Origin: Rehmannia glutinosa
Taxonomy: Eukaryota > Streptophyta > Magnoliopsida > Lamiales > Orobanchaceae
Reading direction: 5' to 3'
NCBI GenBank assembly: GCA_016081115.2
Contig: JABTTQ020003410.1
Coordinates: 248,001 to 312,000, forward strand
DNA: 64,000 bases
The translations under genes were made by a program, and so were the position numbers. The notes under the pieces were generated by a model. It had not been told where the DNA came from. It worked only from the letters and a program-made list of their open reading frames with translations, and did not search any database. The number at the start of each line of letters is the position of its first letter. Within the stretch, counting starts at the first letter, position 1. Below are positions 35,398 through 46,725 of this stretch, piece by piece.

Positions 35398-36317
35398 TTG
35401 TAGTGGTTTAATTTGATTAATTTCTTTGAAATCTGTTTTTACAATTTTATATTTTTAGTAATATTATAATTTTGATATCTTTCTAATTTATATGGTCGAT
35501 ATAACAAACTCTATATGGTTGAACACAATATACATCTCAAATGGTCAAACAAAATACTCCTCATCCATCGCACAAGTGAAACACTAGTGTGTGTCTATTT
35601 TTGGCACAAAAAAAAACCAAATCTAAGAATAAATGCTCATTTGTCAGTCTTATTGAAACAAAATTTCTCCAATGTCTAACATCTAAGTTCTCATCATTAT
35701 TCAACTTTAACAATAAGATGAGGTTAGGACAATAAGGTAGTGACTAGTGAGTCAAATTTTGCACCATTATACCACTTTCGGCTCGTTTGTTTTCCATGAT
35801 TAAGGGTGATTGGATAGGATATCGAGATAATATCCGGCGTTTGGTTTGGTTGATGAAGGCCCATGATATTTTTCTTGGCCACGATTGGATCACCCATATG
35901 GTGATAATTGATCCTACCCTCCCCCGTGATAATTTTATCCGATTTAAAGGATGTGTTGCTTTTACCTTTTTGCCCCGAATTTAGATTCAAAATTACTTTT
36001 ACGTCCTCAGGTATTCTCCAAATTACACCACACCGAACATAAATATTCCCCTCTTTTATCCGAAAAAACCCTATCCCGCGCAACCCGATTTGGAGGTAAG
36101 ATTTTCCCATTTAATCCATCTCTTCATGAATCTTGTATTTCTACCATACCATCATAATCTACGTTTGGTTTATGAAAGATGAATTATGCGATTAAGGTCG
36201 AGCGAAGGGGTAATCATTATTAACATTTGTTTTTCGTCAATTTGTATTCAAGGTATTGAAGTTTAGTAGAAGCGGCGGTGATTTTTATTACGTAAATCCT
36301 TTCATTTGTGAAGGTAT

Positions 36318-38025
36318 TGTTAGGGATAATGCCCTTAAAGCAATTGTGAATTATTTTTTGATTATTAATAAATGAGACATTTATTTTCGAACTTTTTACA
36401 TATTGTATGTATTTTATTGAACATCATGAAAATCCCTAGTTTATTTATGTAACCATAATCTTAGTATATAAGAGTTATATACAAGCTCGTGATGAAATTA
36501 ATTAAAGTATGGGATCTTTAATTAAAACATCATTAATGCGACCCCGAACATTTTGAATGTGATCGCCTTTATCCAGGACCGTCGATGTGGAGACATCTTA
36601 GTGGGGGCATTTATATATGATTTGATCATAAAGGACTTGGACCGATTTAATTTGAATTTTTCATACAAATTAGTTGTAGAAATGGAAAATCGAATTAAAT
36701 CACTAGATGATCATATATGGATAAATCTTAATCCCGAGTGATTATAGACTCTGTTTAATTCAGGTGATTCTTAATTTGCTCGTTTAAGTTTGTCCTACGA
36801 CATTCCCAACACTTGCATTTTAGATTCACATTTGAATTAAATATTTGGGAATATAAATTCACGAGATATGGAATCCATTCCTTCTAGGGAAGTAGAAAGA
36901 CGATTTCCTCATTTGTTATTTGCAGGAATCGAATGGTTTGAGATCTCTAATTTATAATCCGATTATAAATTAACCATTCACTAGTGAATTAATGGTAAAT
37001 GAGGATAAAAGGTAATTGAAGAGGTTTAACGGATACTACCTAGCTTCAATTACGAATTGTCATGAATGATTAATCTATATGTAATGATTATATCGGTGGA
37101 TTTGCTCAATTCGTAGAATAAGATATTCTATAATTATAAGAGTGCAATTCGAATTTATAGTGGAGTAATATCGGAATTAATAAGTCGAATAAATTAATTA
37201 AAGAGTTAATTATTTGTTCGATTTATTGGAGCTTATAATTATAGGTCCATGGTCCCCAGGTTGCCGCCTTCCTAGAGTAAACGGGTTGGAAATAATATTT
37301 TCTTCCTAAGGGTTTTGGAGAACGAGTTTTCCAAAATATTTGGGCTAATATATTAATATTAGTTAATTAGAATATATGATATTCTACGATTTTGATTTGT
37401 ATTTGGAATTAAATAAATATAATATATTTATGATATTAATATAATTATTAAATTGATAATTATATTGGATAAATCAATTAGAGTTTGAGTCTATCTAGAA
37501 TTATTAATTCTAGAATAGATGGGAAACCAAGCTGGAGTGGGAAACTAATTGAACAAGGCCTATAAAAGGAGGACCACATCTCACCTTTGAAACATTCAAT
37601 TTACGCATGCAATTCGGCCGCCCCTTCTTACAAATTGAAAAGAGTTTTCTATTGGCCAAAATTACATGATTTTTCGGTCCTTCACTGTCCAAGCCAATAT
37701 AAGATTTTGGCAGCTTGAAGACCAAAACAAATTGACCAATTATTTCGGTCAACCCCGCAATTGAACAACAAGTTCAATTGTTTTTTTTTTTTTGTAAACT
37801 GCAATTTTCGGCCATACCTTATGAAAGTAGCATGGCAATTTTTGTATTGTTTTTAAAAGTGATTTTTATGGTTTAATTTTTGCCTAGTTCAATTCCCCTC
37901 CTATCCAGTTAGCCCAATCTGCGATCTCATGAGTTGAGTACATCGTAGGTAAATAAAAGTTAGGAACTTAGAATTATTATTTGGGTGCCCACACACTTTA
38001 GTTGATAGGGAGGATCGAATTGGAA
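36318..38025 (+). repeat. 5' LTR of the outer element, 3' end missing
   Basis: Starts TGTTAGGG next to the GGTAT duplication. TATAAAAGG at 37561. It matches the right LTR up to GAATTGGAA at 38025 and then runs directly into gag-like sequence of another element. The last 250 bp present in the right LTR (45039-45288) are absent. Confidence 0.8.
37561..37568 (+). promoter_or_regulatory. TATA box in outer 5' LTR
   Basis: TATAAAAG, conserved at 44567-44574 in the partner LTR. Confidence 0.55.
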
Positions 38026-38432
38026 ACCTTGAAAAACAAAATAGTACTCTTGTTGAGGATATGAATTGCATGAAAAATGTTTTATCAAAATCAAACTTGA
38101 GTACCAATAAATTGCCCAATATTGTGAATGTTAATGGTTGTGATAATTTGAATAGTGAACTTGATCATGAGCCTAATATTGTCAAGCATATGAAAAAGAA
38201 TCGAGTTCCTATGCATGTTAGTAATATTACTTGTTTTTATTGCGGTAAGAAGGGACACGCCGTAAAAACTTGTCGGGCTAGAAATAGCTCAAATTATTGT
38301 TGGAGACCTAAAAGTCTCAAAGCTAATCCCAAAGGACCCAAGTACTTGAGGGTATCACAAAACAATGTTATATTAGGTCCCGACGAAATAATAATCGAAG
38401 AAAATTCATACCGCCAAGAAGACATCAAATGA
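38026..38432 (+). pseudogene. gag C-terminal part with zinc knuckle
   Basis: The plus-strand frame reads NLEKQNSTLVEDMN (helical) and then CFYCGKKGHAVKTC, a CX2CX4HX4C knuckle at about 38232-38273, followed by PKGPKYLRV. This is the usual end of SIRE-type gag, which binds element RNA. The N-terminal capsid region is missing at the junction with the LTR at 38025. Confidence 0.7.
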
Positions 38433-38444
38433 CCATTTCATTTG

Positions 38445-38610
38445 ATCAAAGGAGAAAACATCTTCAACAAAGTCATTTTCCAAGAAGAGGAAATAATCAA
38501 AAATGGGATGAACAAAATCCTTGGAAATGGCAAAGACATCATCAACAAGATGATTTTCCAAGAGAAAGACACTTTCGAAAATGGGAAGGCCACAATGCTT
38601 GGAAATGGAG
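38445..38610 (+). repeat. Two tandem 78-bp (26-residue) repeats after the zinc knuckle
   Basis: The frame from 38429 contains two units with the pattern HxQQxxFPR, then KW, then WKW. The DNA also repeats, with TTTTCCAAGA and CTTGGAAATGG in each. It directly follows the gag knuckle in another frame. Confidence 0.65.
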
Positions 38611-38662
38611 CAATTGGAGAAACCACCATCATGTTTTTATTTATGCTTTAATTTCAAAATGA

Positions 38663-39496
38663 GTTTTTCAAATTTTTAATATTAAGGTCTTATATATATG
38701 AGTTTTTTTAAAAAAAAAAATCCTTTGAAAAATGAGACCTTACTTGTTAAATTTAAACTCTTGAGAACTTAGACTAATGAATTTTTATATCTTATGGATT
38801 TCTATAACATTAGCATTTTTATGATATCTACTATTATTTGGCCTACACTTGTGCTATCATATCTTGTGGAAAATTTGTTTAAAGAATTATGTAGGTTATA
38901 TATCTCATATTCATTGGCTATCGTCTATTTCTTCATCAAGAGATTCTTAAACCATCAAGGTATGTTCACTCGTATTTTTCTTAGTACTCTATATTGTGTT
39001 CATGTCATATTTTTGCACTTATCTTTCAAAATATTTCACTTCAACCCCTTAAGTACCTCTAAATGATTTGGTAAATTTTTTTCTCAAAAAGGGCACTACT
39101 CGCATGAAAATCTCGTTTTTCTAGAATATATGTTTTATCGAAACTAGTATTTGTCGAATTTAATCCTCAATCATATTTTTGCAAAGTTTTAAAAACTTTT
39201 GGGGTGAAAAATCGAATTTTGGAAAAATCTGGAGAATGAAAAATTGCTTTGGGGACGATCAGCGCAGGGCCGACGGTCGCTGCCGCGCACGCCGACCGGC
39301 CGCACCCCACCTCGACGGCCGCCTGGCAAAAATTTTAGGTTAAAAATCGTATGTTCTTCATTTTGAAACAGAACACCAAAATCCCCAAACCCTTACACAG
39401 CGCAGCGTCCCCCCCAAACTCTATAATCTTCATTTCTTCATCAATTTTTGTAATTCTTGTTGCTAATCCACTCCATTTTACAAGAATCTTACAAAT
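38663..39496. other. Non-coding gap where pol would be expected
   Basis: About 0.8 kb with no copia protease, integrase or RT motif. It contains a GC-rich patch at 39240-39330 (CGACGG/CGACCG words) similar in style to a patch in this element's LTR (42400-42610). Confidence 0.5.
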
Positions 39497-40891
39497 ATGG
39501 CTCCTCCAAGAAATTCTACCGGTCAAAATCCCACCTCCAAGCGTAGAAAAGGCGGAGAGGGTTCTTCGAGAAATCGGCAAGAAGAAGCCGAACAAAGGGA
39601 TATTCAAGCTACCCAAAGGAACGTGGCTCAAGAACGTGATGACATTCAAAATCCCGTACTCTCCAAGACCCAGTTTGCCGAGCCCGGAACAATTTCGTTC
39701 AAAAATTGCGTTGGGCGAAAAGTAAGAAATCTCTAATACCGTTAGCTCCCCGTTCTAATAATGTTTTAGATTTCATCAACAAATATGCGGAGTGGTACTA
39801 TGAAGATTTGGAAATGGGTGGAAAATCGATTGCTCGCACTAAAATTTGTCGATTTAATTCGTTTACAAATGAATATCCTACTATTAGAGGATTCTTTGAA
39901 GAGCAAGGTTGGATGTTTTTGTGAGAGCATGCATATGTTTTATATGATGATGATATTATTCTACACTTTTATGCAAATATGTGGGTGGAATATGATGATA
40001 ATAGGAAGCCTATTGCGTTAAATTCGTTTGTAAGGTGTTGTCATTTTAGGTGGACTCCAAATGAAATTTGTCGGCTTTACGTGTAAAGAAGGTGGTTGGG
40101 ACTATTTTTCTTGTGCTATTTGGAATGATGAGATGTTGGGGGTTTCTATGAAAGAAGTCAAGACTTATTTGGGCATATGACCAAAATATTCATTGTTGGC
40201 GATGACTCTTGAGCACCGGATTATATCCATTATTGTCGCCTATTGCATATGTGGAAAAGCGGGAAAAATACCTAGCAACATGGACTATTTTTTGACTTAT
40301 AAGATTGATAAAAGGAACCGCTTAATTTTGGCGCTATTCTTATTCAATGTCTAATTGAGTCTATTACTCAAGGAAATAAGAAGTTTGTTATGGGCAATTG
40401 GATTTGCAAACTTCTTATACAATCGGGACTACCTTCATCGGAGTGTAATTGAGAGGTATTTCAAAATGATTTTGACATTGATAACATCTCCCAAATGGTC
40501 ACTATGCGTAAAAATATGGATATCCCACCAACAAAAATGTCAGAGGAAGAGGTCGAGGTTCCACATCCAAAAATCCAAACAACGTCTTTGATGATGCCGA
40601 GGCCGCAAGATTGGCGGAGGAGGGTGAACCGAGCAATCAGGAGGGTAATACTAGGTGCTCAACCGTCAGAGGTACACCCAAGCCGAGTATGATGATATAA
40701 GAACATACCATGAAGCTAGGTATGAGGCTTTGGAGCAAAAGACCTCCAAAATGCAAAAATCAATCGGCAAATTGAAGAAATTCATCAAAGATCTTATTCC
40801 GGAACTTGCTTCTCCTCGGACGAGGAATGATGTCCCCACCCTTTATTATCTTAGCATTTTCTTTTGTTCATGTTGTTTTGTATTTCTATGA
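39497..40891 (+). pseudogene. Extra ORF resembling plant transposon protein
   Basis: A broken frame starts MAPPRNSTGQ with a Lys/Arg-rich nuclear-type stretch, then FINKYAEWYYEDLEMG. Next come RCCHFRWTPNEICRLY and a region like the 'putative plant transposon protein' domain (Pfam PF20167 by memory), and it ends in a coiled-coil segment at 40655-40800. At least three frameshifts interrupt it. Such ORFs occur between pol and the 3' LTR of SIRE-like elements. No catalytic residues are known to me. Confidence 0.5.
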
Positions 40892-42070
40892 ACTATCTTG
40901 TAAAACTTTAAATTGCACTAATGAGATTTGCTTGTTTTATTGAAAGGGTTAAAATAGCAAGTTGAAAATGGCTTGTGGATGATCATGATATTGATGGAGC
41001 ATTTGATGGTAAAAATACTCTAGTTTGGCATTGTTTGATAGTTGGTATGAAGTACTTGATGGTAAAAGTGCTTCTTTTTAATTTTTGCTTAAATGCATTT
41101 GAGATGCCTTGATCATTTTGTTTAGATGGATAATTTGGGACATTTGTAATGTCTTATTTGTATGCACTACTTGATGGCTCTTTAATTTTTGCTTGATGAT
41201 ATTCATAATGCCTTGATCTCTTATTTGGCTAAAATTATCTCAATTGGGTTGAACCCTTGAGAATTCACTCTGTTAGGCCTCTTATTTATTGGACATATGT
41301 TGAAAATTGCTTTTGGAGATGATATGAAAAACTTGGCTTAATCTCTCTTTTGCAAGGGCTATATACATTTTCTTCAAATTTTGGCCTTGTCAAGTGTTCG
41401 ATAAAATGTTTCAATGAAAATTTCAACTTCTACATGATTCTCTTGCTTTCAAAAGTCTTATATACTTATTGAGATCATGTCTTGGTATACAAAACGAGCT
41501 TATGGATTTTTTCATGGTGCATTTCTCCTATTTTCGGTTTCTAAGCCTAAACTTTTTAATGGTTGATAAATCGGATCTTTGGCGCACTTTGATAGACTTG
41601 TATGATGTTTTTATCATCCTAACATTCTTTTTGATGATTCCAAAGGGGGAAAACAGAAATGGCTCACTAGCCCAAAGAAGCTAATAAAAGCTCGATATAA
41701 AAGTTATAAGCTATGGCTTCTTAAAGCCATAAGTTTTGGACTATACTTAGTCATATTGTTGTATGATGATCTTATATACTTGTCTAATGGTGTTTTGTTG
41801 ATAGGGGGAGCTTATAAGCTTTTGTACTTAAGTACAATTTGTAAAAGCTAAGCTTTTAGCTTGTGGTTGGTTATTTGATCTATACTCTTGATGTGCTTGA
41901 TGATAGAGGAGCTTGTGCTTATTCTTGAATATATTTTCACTCCCTTATTTGGTTGCTTATGTATATTGGAAATGTTAGTCGCTTCTAAACGGTTAGATGT
42001 TCTTACCGGAAAATCGTTTTTAAATTTGTCCTCCTAATATTTCTAAAAATTGTTTTGGTTTGTAATCATC
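40892..42070. other. 3' untranslated region of the inner element
   Basis: T-rich sequence with recurring words (TTGATGGTAAAA, TTTGCTTGATG, TAAGCTTTT) but no coding frame. It leads to the polypurine tract. Confidence 0.5.
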
Positions 42071-42084
42071 AAAAAGGGGGAGAT
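42071..42084 (+). promoter_or_regulatory. Polypurine tract of the inner element
   Basis: AAAAAGGGGGAGAT immediately before the LTR start TGTTTGATAC, the canonical copia arrangement. Confidence 0.8.
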
Positions 42085-43540
42085 TGTTTGATACATGTTT
42101 TTATCTTAATTTTGATGATTTTATTTTTACACCAAAACAATGTTTTTAATTGTTGTCCAAATACTCCTAAATGATTTAAAATGGTTTTAATATTTTTCGG
42201 AGTATTTCTTCAAGTTTTATTTTAGATAAAATTGGACAACACTTTTAATGATTTTATGTTTATAAGTTTTTACTTCAAAACAAGGTTCCTAAATGTTGTC
42301 TAAATACTCCCGATTGGTTTAAAATATTTTTACTAAATTTTTGGAGTATTTCTTGAGTTTTATTTTCGACAAAAATTGGACAACATTTCTGTCTCGAGGT
42401 CAACCAGGCCACCGTATAGGGCAACCCGATCGAAGATGAATTTTAGAACAAAAATGAGATGGAAGGGAAAAAGGCCAGGTCGATCGGTGACGCCGACATC
42501 CCCGTCGACCGTGCACGGGCATCAATATTGAAACAAAACTTGCATCCTTGAAATATCCATGAGGGGACCGGTCAGGGGTCGAGGTCGACCTGGTCAAGTC
42601 CCCCCGACCGGTCGTCGTCTGTTGTATTTTGCTATGTTTTCTTCAAACGCCTATTTGAGCGAGGTTGCCTATGTTTTGACAAAGAAATTTTCTGATTGTT
42701 TGACAAATGAGACAACATTTCCTTAAATCATGGAGTTGAATTCTAACAACTCTTTTCTTCAATTGTCTTACAATTTTTACAGAATTCAAGTCCCCAAGAG
42801 GAGCCTATCATGTACAAGACATCTCCTATAAATAGAGGAAGTTTTGGAGCAACCAATATAACCATTGAAATACAAAGACAACAAGATACACTTCAAGCAA
42901 ACACTTGTTCTTCATAGTTATTATTCTTGTTGTAATTTTGCCTAGCTTATCACTTTCACATCCTTGAGGTCTAGCTATTCTTGATTACACTTTGCACTCA
43001 TATTGTAATATTCATTATTGAGTTGTAATCTTAATTTTTGGTCATCATTCAATACAAGACATCCTTGTGAGTATTCTTGTGGTAAGAATACACTTGGGTG
43101 ATCTAGGTGTAGGTGTTTCAAGAGTGTGGTGCTCTTGAGGTGTTGAAGAATTTGGTATTCTTCAAGATTGAAGATTGTGGTGATCTTCAAAGGTGCCGCG
43201 TTGAAGGAAGATTGTGGTAATCTACAAAGGGAGATTGTGGTAATCTCCAAAGGTGGTGTTGTTGAAGAGTGTGGTGCTCTTGGTGTTGTAAGTTGAATTT
43301 GTATTAATTTTGGTAATTAATAAAATTCTTTTTCTTTTTGAAATCCATCCCGAATATCTTTGGGGTGGTAGAGGATTAGGCCCTAGGTGGGTTGAACCTC
43401 TATAAATCGACGTGTGTTGTTTACATTCCGCACCTTTATTATTGTCTTTGAGCATTCGGTTCGAAAAAGAGGGTAAAATCGAAAAGATGGAGATAATCTA
43501 TTCACCCCCCTCTAGATTATTGTAGCCGCTTGGACTTACA
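42085..43540 (+). repeat. 3' LTR of the inner element
   Basis: Starts TGTTTGATACATG and ends GGACTTACA. TATAAATA at 42827-42834. Near the 3' end are several copies of GTGGTGATCTT/GTGGTAATCT words and a C-run (TTCACCCCCCTCTAG), typical of SIRE LTRs. It contains a diverged duplication of about 130-170 bp (42129-42385). It abuts position 215 of the outer LTR. Confidence 0.75.
42129..42385. repeat. Tandem duplication inside the inner LTR
   Basis: Two units share CAAAACAA-G-TT, TGTTGTC-AAATACTCC, GGAGTATTTCTT and AAATTGGACAACA in the same order. Copies are visibly diverged. Confidence 0.6.
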
Positions 43541-45288
43541 ATTAATGCGGCCCAAAACATTTTGAATGTGACTGTCTTATCCGGACCGTCGATGTGGAGA
43601 CATCTTAGTGGGGGCATTTATATATGATTTGATATAGAACTTGGACCGATTTAATTTGAATTTTTCATACAAATTCCTTTGTAGAAATAAAAAATCGAAT
43701 TAAATCACTAGATGAACATATATGGATAAATCTTAATCTTGAGTGATTGTAGACTCCTGTTTATTTCTGTGTGATTATTAATTTTGCTCGTTTAAGTTTG
43801 TCCTACGACATTCCCAACACTTGCATTTTAGATTCACATTTGAATTAAATAGTGGGAATATAAATTCACGATATGGAATCCATTCCTTGCGGGAAGTAGA
43901 AAGACGATTCCCTCATTTGTTAATTCACGGAACCGAATGGTTTGAGATCTCTAATTTATAATCCGATTATAAATTAACCATTCGCTAGTGAATTAATGGT
44001 AAATGAGGATAAGAGGTAATTGAAGAGGTTTAACGGATACTACCTAGCTTCAATTACGAATTGTCTATAGAGGATTAATCTATATGTAATGATTATATCA
44101 GTGGAATGCTCAATTCGTAGAGTAAGATATTCTATAATTATAAGAGTGCAATTCCGAATTTATAGTGGAGTAATATCGGAATTAATAAGTCGAATAAATT
44201 AATTAAAGAGTTAATTATTTTTTCGATTTATTGGAGCTTATAATTATAGGTCCATGGTCCCCCGGTTCGCCTTCCTGAGTAAACGGGTTGGAAATAATAT
44301 TTTCTGTTCCTAAGGGTTTTTGGAAAATAGTTTTCCAAAATATTTGGGCTAATATATTAATATTAGTTAATTAGGGAATATATGATATTCTACGGTTGAT
44401 TTGTATTTGGAATTAAATAAATATAAGATATTTATGATATTAATATAATTATTAAATTGATAATTATATTGGATAATTATCAATTAGAGTTTGAGTCTAT
44501 CTAGAATTATTAATTCTAGAATAGATGGGAAACCAAGTTGGAGTGGGAAACTAATTGAACAAGGCCTATAAAAGGAGGACCACATCTCACCTTTGAAACA
44601 TACAATTTATGCATGCAATTCGGCCGCCCCTTCTTACAAATTGAAAAGAGTTTTCTATTGGCCAAAATTACATGATTTTTCGGTCCTTCACTGTCCAAGC
44701 CAATATAAGATTTTGGCAGCTTGAAGACCAAAATAAATTGACCAATTATTTCGGTCAACCCCGCAATTGAACAACAAGTTCAATTGGTTTTTTTTTTTTT
44801 TTTTTGTAAACTGCAATTTTCGGCCATACCTTATGAAAGTAGCATGGCAATTTTTGTATTGTTTTTAAAAGTGAGTTTTATGGTTTAATTTTTGCCTAGT
44901 TCAATTCTCCTCCTATCCAGTTAGCCCAATCCTGCGATCTCATGAGTTAAGTACATCGTAGGAAAATAAAAGTTAGGAACTTAGAATTATTATTTGGGTG
45001 CCCACACACTGCCGTTGATAGGGAGGATCGAATTGGAAGATCGCGGTGTCTACGAGCTTCGGAAATTCGAAGGATTGACGGATAAAAAGCGAAGAACAAG
45101 AAAATCGTCGAAATAGGTAAATTTTCTTTTCTTCCTTTAGTTTGAATAAATTTAATAAGCATGATCTTGTGTTCTTATATCTAAAACTCGATTTTTGAAA
45201 TCCATCGCTTCCGTTTCCGTTCGATTTGATCGAAAAACCGGATCTTATTTGGCTCGGATTAGATCCGGGACCCGAATAATTTCCAACA
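43541..45288 (+). repeat. 3' LTR of the outer element, 5' end missing
   Basis: Starts at the equivalent of position 215 of the left LTR (ATTAATGCGG) and ends TTTCCAACA next to the GGTAT duplication. TATAAAAG at 44567. Very similar to the left LTR, with small indels, which implies a fairly recent insertion. Confidence 0.8.
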
Positions 45289-45680
45289 GGTATGTGCTTT
45301 GATTTTCCTTGTTTAATTCAGAAGATGAAGCGCAGTAAAATATGTGCTTTGATTTTCCTTATTTCATTTGTGAAGATAGGTGCTTTGATTTTTATTACCG
45401 TAAATCCCTAAACAAAGAAAATTGGAAGAAATGGATTGGAAGAAGATGAAGCGCTGGAGGTATCACAATTGTTCAAAAAACAAAAGGGGATGGTTTTTTG
45501 GTCATTTAACAAATTTATCCTCCTTAGTCCCTTTTGCCAAACGAACGAATAAGAAATAATCCCAAAAACCACAGAAATGTTATCTTAAAAAACGAACACA
45601 AAATAAAATATCTTGGAATAGTACAATCCTACCTTTGTGGATAAACCTATCTAATCCCATCAAGGAAAGCAAACGAGCCG

Positions 45681-46725
45681 TTTAAGTATAGGATGAGGTT
45701 AGAACAATAAACTTTTCTACTTTAACCAATTATTTTCACTAAGAGCCTATTAAAAATAATTCTACAGTCATAACCATTCAGGTTGATATTTGAAACTTAA
45801 ATTAAGGGTTCACCCTCCAGAATAAAACATTACTTACACATCAAAATACTTGTTTTTTCCAATGTTGCAAAATTTGACCTAGTGCCCCTAGGCCGAGGTG
45901 GTGATGTCTAAATCAGTGGAAAAATCGCCTCGGTCAATGATCGAGCCTACGCGCCCTCCTAGGCGGGTCACGAGGCCAAAAATCGGCCCACAAAAAAGAT
46001 AGTTTGTTTTCCCAGGCGCCTCCAGAGCTTTTTCACAATATTTTTTTCGAGGATCTTTTCACAATATTTTTGATGGATAGTAAAGTACTAATCCTTCTAC
46101 GATTTCAATTTTTTTATTATGAAAGGCAAAAAAATAAAATATAAAAAAATTACTAAAGTACATAAATACTGTTATGAGTATTTTTCTCATTGAAGTCCAA
46201 TAACCAAATAAGGAAAGATCAAGAAATGGCAAAATTGCTTACAGCCATTGAGAACTCCACATTCTGAGTGGAATCTGGAGTGTTTGCTAAGAAGAAGAAA
46301 GCTTTATATCAGAAAGCCCTTAAATCAAAAGCTGAAACCACTGGCCATTGCTTGGAGTGGAATGAAAGCAAGTTATTCCAATTCTCCACCAAGAGCCCAT
46401 CCTCCCCCATAGTGCTCACATCAACCTTTTAATTTTTCCATCTTCATATTGATTGCATTTTCCCTCATTCAATCTTACCAAACACTGACAAAACCTTCTC
46501 ACCAAAGTGTGAGGCAGAATGTATTCCCTCCTTTCCAATGTGCAAAAGACTAAAACCCAAAACACAATGAAAGAATATTTGTCCATTCCATATTATCTTA
46601 AGTTGTTTTCCAGTTTCTATTTGAGTTTCCAAAACATAATTTAGCATTAAAATCAGATTTTTTTCATAAAATTTCCAACACACAAAAAAAAAAGAAAAAA
46701 ACGGAGTTCTCTTGGAGTAAGCAAC
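45681..46725. other. Intergenic and promoter region of the TRM-like gene
   Basis: A GC-rich patch with CGCCTCGG/CTAGGCGGG words (45890-46020) looks like a transposon scrap. The last 500 bp before the start codon would hold the promoter, but I see no clear TATA box; an A-rich leader precedes the ATG. Confidence 0.4.

Larger units (their letters stand above)
32554..35587 (+). mobile_element. Helitron relic
   Basis: The right part encodes the C-terminus of a Helitron (PIF1-type) helicase. About 190 bp further a CATCGCACAAGTG stretch is followed by CTAG|T, the usual Helitron 3' end with the remains of its GC hairpin. A candidate 5' end, A|TCTATATATATA, lies at 32553-32554. The flanking bases A and T fit insertion into an AT dinucleotide without duplication. 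No Rep domain survives. The 3' end is better supported than the 5' end. Confidence 0.6.
38026..43540 (+). mobile_element. Inner SIRE-like copia fragment without pol
   Basis: Begins inside gag (no 5' LTR), contains a CCHC box, an extra ORF with plant-transposon-protein features, a polypurine tract and a complete-looking 3' LTR ending CTTACA at 43540. No protease, integrase or RT lies between gag and the extra ORF. Either the family is non-autonomous or pol was deleted. Confidence 0.7.
36318..45288 (+). mobile_element. Ty1/copia-type element containing a second element
   Basis: Flanked by a perfect 5-bp target duplication GGTAT (36313-36317 and 45289-45293). It starts TGTTAGGGATAATGCCC and ends TTTCCAACA. 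The two outer parts share about 1.5 kb of near-identical sequence (36532-38025 with 43541-45038), so they are its two LTRs. Each is missing an inner portion. What lies between is not this element's own interior but the 3' part of a SIRE-like element. Confidence 0.8.
35779..45680. mobile_element. MITE split by a retroelement insertion
   Basis: The left terminus CGGCTCGTTTGTTTTCCATGA matches the reverse complement of the right terminus (CGGCTCGTTTGCTTTCCTTGA) with two differences. TTT lies outside both ends, consistent with a 3-bp target duplication. Without the insertion at 36318-45288 it would be roughly 0.93 kb. The terminus resembles Harbinger- or hAT-type MITEs; the class is uncertain. Confidence 0.6.

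Noticed and set aside
35724..36110. 128-codon minus-strand frame
   Set aside because: Lies inside the left arm of the split MITE and is interrupted by its biology rather than supported by any domain.
37510..37752. 80-codon minus-strand frame nearly identical to one at 44516-44758
   Set aside because: The conservation is due to the two LTR copies of one element, not to protein selection.
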